Shown: positions 13,067 to 19,079 of the stretch, piece after piece | Layout of the letters: every line of letters starts with the position of its first letter | Position numbering within the stretch: the stretch's first letter is position 1 | From: CAZYBC01 sp964645645 | GTDB lineage: Bacteria > Patescibacteriota > Microgenomatia > UBA1400 > PJMF01 | Assembly: GCA_964645645.1 (NCBI GenBank) | Contig: CAZYBC010000022.1 | Coordinates: 1 to 19,079 of the forward strand | Length of the DNA: 19,079 nt | Reading direction: 5' to 3' | Translations under genes and position numbers: made by a program | Notes under the pieces: generated by a model | The model's input: only the letters and a program-made list of their open reading frames with translations | What the model was told of the DNA's origin: nothing | Databases searched by the model: none

Positions 13067-14929
13067 ATGAAGATGATAAAAAATCATAGTATCCAAACGG
13101 CTTATATTCAGGGTGAAAAATTGTTGTTATTGGTCATTTTTTTAACAGTAATTTTATTCAGTTTATTTATTGTAAGATTAGCTGATGTTCAGCTTTATCG
13201 AGGTCAACATTTTTTAGCTAAAGCTGAAGACAATCGTCAATTTGCGTTTAAAATTCCGGCACCTAGAGGAGTTTTTTTGGATCGTTATGGAGATAATTTG
13301 GTTTATAACCAAAAGCTTTATTATCAGTTGGCTGATGATAAAAATTTATTTTCAGCTAGAGAATATTTAACTGATAATCAAGCCAGACAAGTAATGGCCA
13401 CTCAGAGTGCTTTTTTACCTTATCAGTTGGCTAGATTTTATCTCTATCCAGAATCAACAGCTCATGTTTTAGGTTATCTGGCGCCAGTGTCTCAGGCTGA
13501 TCTGACAGCTAATCCCGACTTAGAATTAACTGATAAAGTGGGCAAATTAGCCTTAGAAAAAAGTTTTGAAAATCAACTACGCGGCGTAAAAGGTAAGGAA
13601 ATTTTTGAGATTGATACTTTTGGTAAAAAAAAGCGAGTTTTATCTTTAAACGAAGCTAAGTTTGGTAATAGTATCCAAACTACTTTAGATCCTTATTTAT
13701 CCCAAATTGCCTATCAATCTATGGAAGGTAAAACTGGGACAGTGCTGATTGGTGATGCCAAAACTGGTGAAATTTTAGCGTTAGTGAATCGGCCGAGTTT
13801 TAGCAACAATGATTTGAGCAATATCTACTTAGATCTTCAAGCTGAACTAGAGAGGAAAACAAGGGTAAATAATTATTTTAGCGAAAATAACACTGCTTTT
13901 TTTAATCGTGCTGTAAGCGGAGTTTATCCGCCAGGATCAATTTTTAAATTAGTCACTGCCTTAGCAGCTTTAGAAAGTGGCAAAATTGATGAAAATACTA
14001 TTGTAGTTGATGAAGGAATTTTGAAAGTAGGAGAATTTGAGTATGATAACTGGTATGCGGGGGCGGAAGGCGCTATTGGAGTTGTAAAAGCAATTGCCCG
14101 GAGTAACGACATTTTTTTCTACAAAGCAGCTGAATTTACTGGAGCGGAAGCTCTAGCAAACATGGCACGTAATTTTGGCTTAGGTCAAGCTACCGGAATT
14201 GAATTACCAGGAGAAGCTAATGGTCTAATACCAGATCCAGCTTGGAAAGAACGCAAAATAGGTGAAAAATGGTATCTAGGAAACACATACCATATGGGTA
14301 TCGGCCAGGGAGACGTACTTTTAACACCAGTACAAATTCTTCAGGTAGTGCAGACGATTGCTAATAATGGCAGTCTTTGTGCTCCTCATTTAATTAAGCA
14401 AGATCAATTAAATTGTAAAGGTTTATCCTTGCAAGAAAAAAATCTTAACCTTGTGTTGCAAGGGATGTTGGATGCTTGCAGCCCCGGTGGTGTAGCAGGC
14501 CTGTTTTTTCAACAAAACACCGCCCATCAACTCCCTGAAGCAGCTCCGCCACAACAAATTGACCATGGCATGGTGGCCTGTAAAACAGGCACCGCTGAAT
14601 TTGGGCCAGAAGATAATAATGGTCATCGTAAAACTCATGGCTGGTTTGTGGCGATTATATCTGGAACTACTTTAATGAATGAACAAATGCAGTTATCAGA
14701 AGCAGATTTAGAGCAATTATTGGCCAATCAACCATCCCTAAGCAAAAAAGACGACTTAAAAGCTTATTATCAATGGCGAGAAAAATTAAAAACTAAACCT
14801 TTGCCAGAAAAATTAGTGTTAGTAAATTTGAGTGAAAGTGATGAGGCTAATCAATATCGTGGTGGAGCTGGAGATGCTTCTGCGGTAATTAATAAAATTT
14901 TAACCTGGATGCAAAAAGGGAATTATTAA
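13067..14929 (+). CDS. mrdA: Penicillin-binding protein 2 (elongation transpeptidase)
   Basis: A class B PBP of 620 aa that cross-links peptidoglycan during lateral wall growth. It has a short cytoplasmic N-terminus, one TM at ~18-38, and a PBP dimerisation domain (about 60-205) with PAPRGVFLDRYG. The transpeptidase domain has all three active-site motifs: S291-I-F-K294 in YPPGSIFK, S346-N-D in RSNDIFFYKAA, and K506-T-G-T. Between the HGWFVAI strand and the closing segment it carries an extra ~50-residue Leu/Glu/Lys-rich helical stretch (about 536-590) not expected in typical PBP2. Two ATGs are possible (13067 and 13073); the first is used here. No clear SD is seen 2 nt after mreD, so coupling is likely. 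The SEDS partner RodA is not in the window. Confidence 0.95.
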   Translation: MKMIKNHSIQTAYIQGEKLLLLVIFLTVILFSLFIVRLADVQLYRGQHFLAKAEDNRQFAFKIPAPRGVFLDRYGDNLVYNQKLYYQLADDKNLFSAREYLTDNQARQVMATQSAFLPYQLARFYLYPESTAHVLGYLAPVSQADLTANPDLELTDKVGKLALEKSFENQLRGVKGKEIFEIDTFGKKKRVLSLNEAKFGNSIQTTLDPYLSQIAYQSMEGKTGTVLIGDAKTGEILALVNRPSFSNNDLSNIYLDLQAELERKTRVNNYFSENNTAFFNRAVSGVYPPGSIFKLVTALAALESGKIDENTIVVDEGILKVGEFEYDNWYAGAEGAIGVVKAIARSNDIFFYKAAEFTGAEALANMARNFGLGQATGIELPGEANGLIPDPAWKERKIGEKWYLGNTYHMGIGQGDVLLTPVQILQVVQTIANNGSLCAPHLIKQDQLNCKGLSLQEKNLNLVLQGMLDACSPGGVAGLFFQQNTAHQLPEAAPPQQIDHGMVACKTGTAEFGPEDNNGHRKTHGWFVAIISGTTLMNEQMQLSEADLEQLLANQPSLSKKDDLKAYYQWREKLKTKPLPEKLVLVNLSESDEANQYRGGAGDASAVINKILTWMQKGNY

Positions 14930-14930
14930 T

Positions 14931-14975
14931 CTCAGAAGCTAAGAAGCCTGAGTTATATTCCTAATTGGAATTTTT
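14931..14975 (+). terminator. Weak terminator candidates after the mre operon
   Basis: Two small hairpins lie in tandem: CTCAG/CTGAG (14931-14935 with 14948-14952), and ATTCC/GGAAT (14957-14961 with 14967-14971) followed by T4. Both stems are only 5 bp, so termination is uncertain. Confidence 0.3.
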
Positions 14976-15033
14976 AAATCTACTTTTTTTACTTAAATAC
15001 CCCCAATGTCATTTTCTTTGTCAGCTTAGTTTT

Positions 15034-15039
15034 TATACT
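15034..15039 (+). promoter_or_regulatory. -10 of dprA
   Basis: TATACT ends 6 nt before ATG 15046, the same leaderless layout as at 3058. This argues for the ATG at 15046 over an upstream in-frame TTG (14965). Confidence 0.5.
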
Positions 15040-15045
15040 AAAATT

Positions 15046-16260
15046 ATGTTAGAGCTTGTTGAGTTTTTTGAACATTTACCTACAAAACTAAAAAATAAAG
15101 AACAGCTGAGTAAGTTGCTCGCTGTGCCAAATTTTGGTTCGGCTGCGGCTATAAGAACATTAAAATTTTTGGCAGAAAATAATCAGAGCTGGTCAGACTT
15201 TTGGCAAAATAAAAACAATGTTTTTAATAAAGTATGCAAAACAAAACAACAGAAAATATCAATCGATAAATATATAAAAGAACACGAAGCATCTAATGAG
15301 AAAAAAACAGCCAATTTTGCCACTGAGACAGTCTCAGCTTTGGCTTTTGAGCAATCTGTAAAAGATCAAAGTTCTAAAATTTTGGCTTTTTGGGAAGCTG
15401 ACTATCCAGCAAGATTAAAGCAGATTGATGATCCACCCTTGCTGTTATTTATTAAAACCAAAAATCCTAACTATTTAACAATCTTAAACCAAAGTTTATC
15501 CTTGGCTGTAGTTGGTACCAGGCATATTGATGAATATGGCAAAAAAGTGGTCAAGAAAATCCTTAGCCAATTAGCTGTTTTAAATCCCAGTATTGTTTCT
15601 GGTTTTATGTATGGCGTTGATATTAGGGCACATCAAACCGCTTTGGATTTAGGTTTAAACACAATCGCTGTTTTGGGTTTTGGCTTTAATTTTATCTATC
15701 CAAGCTGTCTGGAAAATTATTTTGCTCAAAGTTTTAAGAAAGGGGTGATTTTTCTATCAGAGCTTCCTCCAGAAAAGCCGCCAAAACGAGAAAACTTTGT
15801 TAAAAGAAACCGTTTAATTGCGGCTTTGTCTTCGGGCGTAATAATCCCGCAGGCCGCGATTAAAAGTGGCAGTTTAATTACGGCTAATTATGCACTTAAT
15901 TACGGGAAAGACATTTTTGTAGTTCCTGGTTCAATTGATAGTCCTTATTTAGCTGGGATTATTGGTTTAGCCAACCAAGGAGCGATTCTGATTCAAAATG
16001 GTCAAAGTATTTGGCAACATTTATTTTTAACCGCTAAACATTGGCCGAGCAATAACAATGTTGGTTTAGATCAGCCAATTGATAATTTATTAGCTCTTTT
16101 AGATCGTCAAACACAGTCATTTAATCAGATTGCTAAGCAATTAAAATTAACTAATGTTAGAATTAGTAGCTTAATCAGCCAGTTAGCAATGGCTGGATTA
16201 GTAAAGAAAGTGCAAGCAAAGTGGCAAATTAATTATCAAGAAAACATTTTTAGTTTTTAA
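15046..16260 (+). CDS. dprA: DNA processing protein DprA/Smf
   Basis: DprA binds incoming ssDNA and loads RecA during natural transformation. With the ATG at 15046 the protein has 404 aa. An N-terminal helix-hairpin-helix/SAM-like region (1-~55, e.g. VPNFGSAAAIRTLKFL) is followed by a poorly conserved linker (about 60-110). The Rossmann-like core includes LAVVGTRHIDEYGKK (153-167), SGFMYGVDIRAH (185-196), FVKRNRLIAALS (251-262), SGSLITANYAL and VVPGSIDSP. A C-terminal winged helix (about 340-395) has the pattern FNQIAKQL...ISSLISQLAMAGLVKK. IPQAAIKSG replaces the usual VVEAxxxSG, so Gln (Q269) stands at the usual Glu. The upstream in-frame TTG at 14965 would add 27 residues unlike DprA. topA follows 48 nt downstream, a frequent neighbour. 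Confidence 0.95.
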   Translation: MLELVEFFEHLPTKLKNKEQLSKLLAVPNFGSAAAIRTLKFLAENNQSWSDFWQNKNNVFNKVCKTKQQKISIDKYIKEHEASNEKKTANFATETVSALAFEQSVKDQSSKILAFWEADYPARLKQIDDPPLLLFIKTKNPNYLTILNQSLSLAVVGTRHIDEYGKKVVKKILSQLAVLNPSIVSGFMYGVDIRAHQTALDLGLNTIAVLGFGFNFIYPSCLENYFAQSFKKGVIFLSELPPEKPPKRENFVKRNRLIAALSSGVIIPQAAIKSGSLITANYALNYGKDIFVVPGSIDSPYLAGIIGLANQGAILIQNGQSIWQHLFLTAKHWPSNNNVGLDQPIDNLLALLDRQTQSFNQIAKQLKLTNVRISSLISQLAMAGLVKKVQAKWQINYQENIFSF

Positions 16261-16269
16261 AACTGCCCT

Positions 16270-16298
16270 TTGTTTAACTAAATTAAGTACTTTATAGT
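16270..16298 (+). promoter_or_regulatory. Promoter of topA
   Basis: TTGTTT (16270-16275), a 17-nt spacer, and TATAGT (16293-16298), 10 nt before the ATG. No SD is present. topA could also be read through from dprA. Confidence 0.5.
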
Positions 16299-16308
16299 TA
16301 TAAAAGTT

Positions 16309-18531
16309 ATGCAATTAGTCATTGTCGAATCTCCTACCAAAGCTAGAAAGCTCAAAGGCTATCTAGGTAAAGATTATCAAGTTGAAGCTAGTGTTGGGCA
16401 TGTTCGTGATTTACCAAAACAAGAGTTGGGGATAGATTTGGAACATGACTTTAAGCCTAAATATGTTATTTCCGAAGATAAAAAAAAGGTCATTAAAACT
16501 TTAAAAGACAAAGCTACTAAAGCTGATTTAGTAGTTTTGGCTATGGACCCGGATCGTGAAGGGGAAGCCATTGCTTGGCATGTTCAGCATATTTTAAGCG
16601 AAAAAAGCAATAAAAATTTGAAGTTTGTTCGATCTACTTTTCATGAAATTACTAAACAAGCTGTGTTAGATGCTATTGCTCATCCCAGTAAATTAAATAT
16701 GGATTTGGTAGATGCTCAACAGGCTCGGCGGGTTTTAGATCGTTTAGTAGGTTATCAAATTTCTCCTGTGTTATGGCGCAAAGTGCGTCGAGGTCTTTCT
16801 GCAGGGAGAGTTCAATCTGTGGCCTTGCGTTTGATTGTAGAAAAAGAACGAGAAATTTTAGCTTTTAAACCAGAAGAATATTGGCAGATTGAAGTAGCTC
16901 TAGCAGATCACGACAGTGAATTAGCTAAGAAAAAACCTAGTTGTTTTAAAGATGGTAAGTTAGTTGAAGATTTAGCCAATGGTGTTTTAATAGCAAGTTT
17001 AGACAAAATTAATAAGAAAAAATTTGGTCAACCAGTGATGACTCAAGCTCAAGTTGAGCCAATCATTAAAGATTTGCCTCAAGCTGATTATCAAATTGAC
17101 CAGGTAGAAAAAAAAGAACGTAAGAGACAAAGTTTACCTCCATTTACTACTTCATTATTACAACAAAATGCCGCTACTCGTTTAGGTTATTCTTCTAAGA
17201 AAACTATGAGTTTAGCCCAGCAACTTTATGAAGAAGGTTTAATTACTTATCACCGTACTGATTCTTTTAATTTATCTGATTCAGCTGTGGCAATGGCCAG
17301 AGATTATATTAAAAGCAAATTTGGTGAAGCTTATTTACCAGCTAGCCCTAACTTTTTTAAGAGTAAAGCTAAAAATGCTCAAGAGGCTCATGAAGCAATT
17401 AGAGTAACTGAGCTTGGTTTATCTGCTGAAGAAATAAGGGCTAAAAGCAAAAAATTTACCAATGATCATGTTAAACTTTATGACCTTATTTGGCGACGTT
17501 TTGTTGCTAGCCAGATGACTCCTGCTTTATATGACCAGACCACGGTTTCTATTAAGGCTACCTGTGCTCATCACAAAGATGTTTATTGGCTTAAAGCTAA
17601 TGGCTCTGTAATGAAATTTGCTGGGTGGACAAAATTATTTAATAACAGTCAAGATACTTTTTTGCCAGCGGTTCAAGAAGGTCAAAAGATGGCTTATTTA
17701 GCTGATAATCCTTTGCAAAAATTTACTCAACCACCAGCTAGATATAATGATGCGTCATTGGTTAAAGAATTAGAAAAACGAGGGATTGGCCGTCCAAGTA
17801 CTTATGCTTCAATTATTTCAGTGATTTTAGACAGAGGTTATGTAGAAAGAATGGAGAAAAAATTTCAAGCTACACCAATTGGCATGACAGTGAGTGATTT
17901 TTTACTAGAACATTTTAAGATGATTATGGATTATGACTTTACCGCGGAAATGGAAGAAGATTTAGATAGAATTTCTCGTGGTGAAAAAGAATGGCAAAAA
18001 ATTGTGGCTAATTTCTGGAAACCTATTTCACAAAAAATTGATGGTGTGATAGAAAAAGCCAGCCGAGCAGCTATTCCGGTAGAAAAAACTGGTGAGAAAT
18101 GTCCAGAATGTGGGGCTACTGAAGGCGGTGAATTGGTGATTAGAACTGGCAAGTTTGGCAAATTTAAGAGTTGTAGCCGTTTCCCAGATTGTAAGTTTAC
18201 TCAGAATATTGTTGATCGGGTAGAAGGTGTAGTTTGCCCATTGTGTGGTGAGGGAGAGGTAATTGCCCGTAAATCACGTTGGGGCAAACCATTTTTTGGT
18301 TGCAGTAGATACCCAGAATGTGATTGGGCAAGTTGGAAGCAACCAGAACCAGGAGAAAAATTAAGCCAAAAAGAATGGGAAATGATGAAAATTCAGCGCG
18401 CTGAACGGATTGCTAAGCGCAAGGCTGCCTGGGAAGAAAAAAATCAAGATAAAAAATCAAGTAAAGCAAAAACTAAAAAAACCGCTACTAAAAGAAAAAA
18501 AACCACTAAATCAGCTAAAGCCAAAAAATAA
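16309..18531 (+). CDS. topA: DNA topoisomerase I (type IA)
   Basis: Relaxes negative supercoils by transient single-strand cleavage. The 740 aa begin with a Toprim domain: catalytic E7 in VIVESPTKA and the D80-x-D82-x-E84 triad in MDPDREGEAIAWH. The core domain has the catalytic Y314 and R316 in GLITYHRTDS. The C-terminus holds two four-Cys zinc ribbons, the first beginning KCPECGATEGG and the second VCPLCGEGE with GCSRYPECDWASW. It ends in a ~40-residue Lys/Thr/Ala tail (KTKKTATKRKKTTKSAKAKK), probably a DNA-binding extension. The length is shorter than E. coli TopA, fitting two rather than five C-terminal units. The ATG follows a -10 by 10 nt, without SD. Confidence 0.98.
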   Translation: MQLVIVESPTKARKLKGYLGKDYQVEASVGHVRDLPKQELGIDLEHDFKPKYVISEDKKKVIKTLKDKATKADLVVLAMDPDREGEAIAWHVQHILSEKSNKNLKFVRSTFHEITKQAVLDAIAHPSKLNMDLVDAQQARRVLDRLVGYQISPVLWRKVRRGLSAGRVQSVALRLIVEKEREILAFKPEEYWQIEVALADHDSELAKKKPSCFKDGKLVEDLANGVLIASLDKINKKKFGQPVMTQAQVEPIIKDLPQADYQIDQVEKKERKRQSLPPFTTSLLQQNAATRLGYSSKKTMSLAQQLYEEGLITYHRTDSFNLSDSAVAMARDYIKSKFGEAYLPASPNFFKSKAKNAQEAHEAIRVTELGLSAEEIRAKSKKFTNDHVKLYDLIWRRFVASQMTPALYDQTTVSIKATCAHHKDVYWLKANGSVMKFAGWTKLFNNSQDTFLPAVQEGQKMAYLADNPLQKFTQPPARYNDASLVKELEKRGIGRPSTYASIISVILDRGYVERMEKKFQATPIGMTVSDFLLEHFKMIMDYDFTAEMEEDLDRISRGEKEWQKIVANFWKPISQKIDGVIEKASRAAIPVEKTGEKCPECGATEGGELVIRTGKFGKFKSCSRFPDCKFTQNIVDRVEGVVCPLCGEGEVIARKSRWGKPFFGCSRYPECDWASWKQPEPGEKLSQKEWEMMKIQRAERIAKRKAAWEEKNQDKKSSKAKTKKTATKRKKTTKSAKAKK

Positions 18532-18560
18532 ATTTAATAATTTCTGTCCTAGTAATTTAA

Positions 18561-18587
18561 TAGAGTTTTTATTTTTCAATAACTCTA
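18561..18587 (+). terminator. Possible weak terminator after topA
   Basis: The 7-bp stem TAGAGTT/AACTCTA (18561-18567 with 18581-18587) has a T-rich 13-nt loop. It is followed only by AATTATTTTAG, so the T-run is imperfect. Confidence 0.3.
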
Positions 18588-18597
18588 ATTATTTTAG

Positions 18598-19079
18598 ATG
18601 CCTAAGACTTATGCTTTTATAGATAGTCAAAATTTAAATTTAGGGGTTAAAAGTTTGGGATGGAGTTTAGATTTTAGGAAATTTAGGATTTTTTTAAAAG
18701 ATAAATATAAGGTTGATAAAGCTTTTCTTTTTATAGGCAAAGTTAAAGGTAGAAAAAAATTATATTCTTTCTTAAAAAAGAGCGGTTATATATTAATTTT
18801 TAAACCTACTTTAATTTTTAAAAATAAAGGGAATTTGAAAGTTAAAGGAAATGTTGATGCCGAACTAATTCTTCAAACTATGATTGAGTGGCCAAATTAC
18901 GATCAAGCAATTATTGTTTCTGGAGATGGTGATTTTTATTGTTTAATAGACTATCTGAAAAATAAAAATAAACTATCCAAGTTGATTGTTCCTAATAATT
19001 TTTATTCATCTTTGTTAAGAAAATTTGGGTTAAGGGACATTTTGTGTTGGTTTTTTGTTAAAAATTGCTACTGTTTTGA
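18598..19079 (+). CDS. NYN-domain (PIN-like/LabA-type) protein, 3' end cut by the window
   Basis: The frame is open from ATG 18598 to the last base, with 160 residues visible; the final GA at 19078-19079 is an incomplete codon, so the gene continues outside. The NYN nuclease pattern is present: D9 in FIDSQNLN, D87 in KGNVDAELILQTM, and D110/D112 in VSGDGDFYCLID, giving four acidic residues for a metal-dependent RNase-like site. Such proteins (DUF88/LabA type) are very common in Patescibacteria and are thought to act on RNA, though most are untested. It follows topA by 66 nt. TAATTA 6 nt before the ATG may be a weak -10. Confidence 0.85.
   Translation, partial: MPKTYAFIDSQNLNLGVKSLGWSLDFRKFRIFLKDKYKVDKAFLFIGKVKGRKKLYSFLKKSGYILIFKPTLIFKNKGNLKVKGNVDAELILQTMIEWPNYDQAIIVSGDGDFYCLIDYLKNKNKLSKLIVPNNFYSSLLRKFGLRDILCWFFVKNCYCF

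Noticed and set aside
14965..15045. Upstream TTG start for dprA adding 27 residues.
   Set aside because: The extension is a Phe/Leu/Cys-rich stretch unlike DprA, and a -10 lies within it just before ATG 15046.
18410..18622. A 70-aa ORF overlapping the end of topA.
   Set aside because: It is a frame-shifted shadow of the Lys-rich topA tail.

Overview
This AT-rich window looks like chromosome of a small-genome bacterium, most likely a member of the Candidate Phyla Radiation (Patescibacteria, possibly Microgenomates-like). I infer this from the mix of short house-keeping genes, several proteins with no recognisable family, an NYN protein beside topA, many promoters placed directly on start codons, and a strongly diverged mre operon. 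The genetic code appears standard: the response-regulator gene ends in TGA, so TGA is not read as Gly or Trp. No phage, IS, CRISPR or integrase gene is visible.

Layout. 1-500: a tRNA-Trp(CCA) with its terminator, followed by a GC-rich, hairpin-rich block that ends in an exact 17-nt copy of the tRNA 3' end. 504-4263: an unrecognised protein, a 12-TM MFS transporter, an intergenic unit with a consensus promoter and intrinsic terminator that probably encodes a ~60-nt small RNA, and a second unrecognised protein. 4286-5764 (minus): an orphan OmpR-type response regulator and an M50 site-2 protease. 5874-7632: ribosomal protein bL28 converging on the def-fmt pair that handles N-formyl-methionine. 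7695-7972: a short transcription unit with a 55-aa single-TM basic protein that is too small for most gene callers. 7952-10132 (minus): an O-antigen-ligase-like membrane protein with C-terminal TPRs. 10217-14929: an acidic unknown protein, then a cell-shape operon of an MreB-like protein, MreC, MreD (TTG start) and PBP2. 15046-18531: dprA and topA. 18598-end: an NYN-domain protein running off the window.

How the genes relate. The MreB-like/MreC/MreD/PBP2 genes overlap or nearly abut and should form one envelope-elongation unit. The O-antigen-ligase-like gene diverges from the acidic unknown gene that precedes it. def and fmt abut exactly (stop then ATG) and act on opposite ends of the same formyl-Met cycle. 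dprA-topA is a common bacterial neighbour pair.

Most notable signals: (1) the MreB-position protein keeps the actin-fold layout but has lost all recognisable nucleotide-binding motifs; (2) an unannotated small-RNA gene at about 2862-2957; (3) a recurrent TGnTATAAT-type -10 box 6-10 nt before ATG, implying widespread leaderless transcription, while SD motifs appear only where the start is internal to an operon or has a real 5' UTR; (4) the duplicated tRNA-Trp tail flanking a structured GC-rich insert; (5) the 55-aa ORF whose transcript carries competing pairings around its SD and two strong hairpins.
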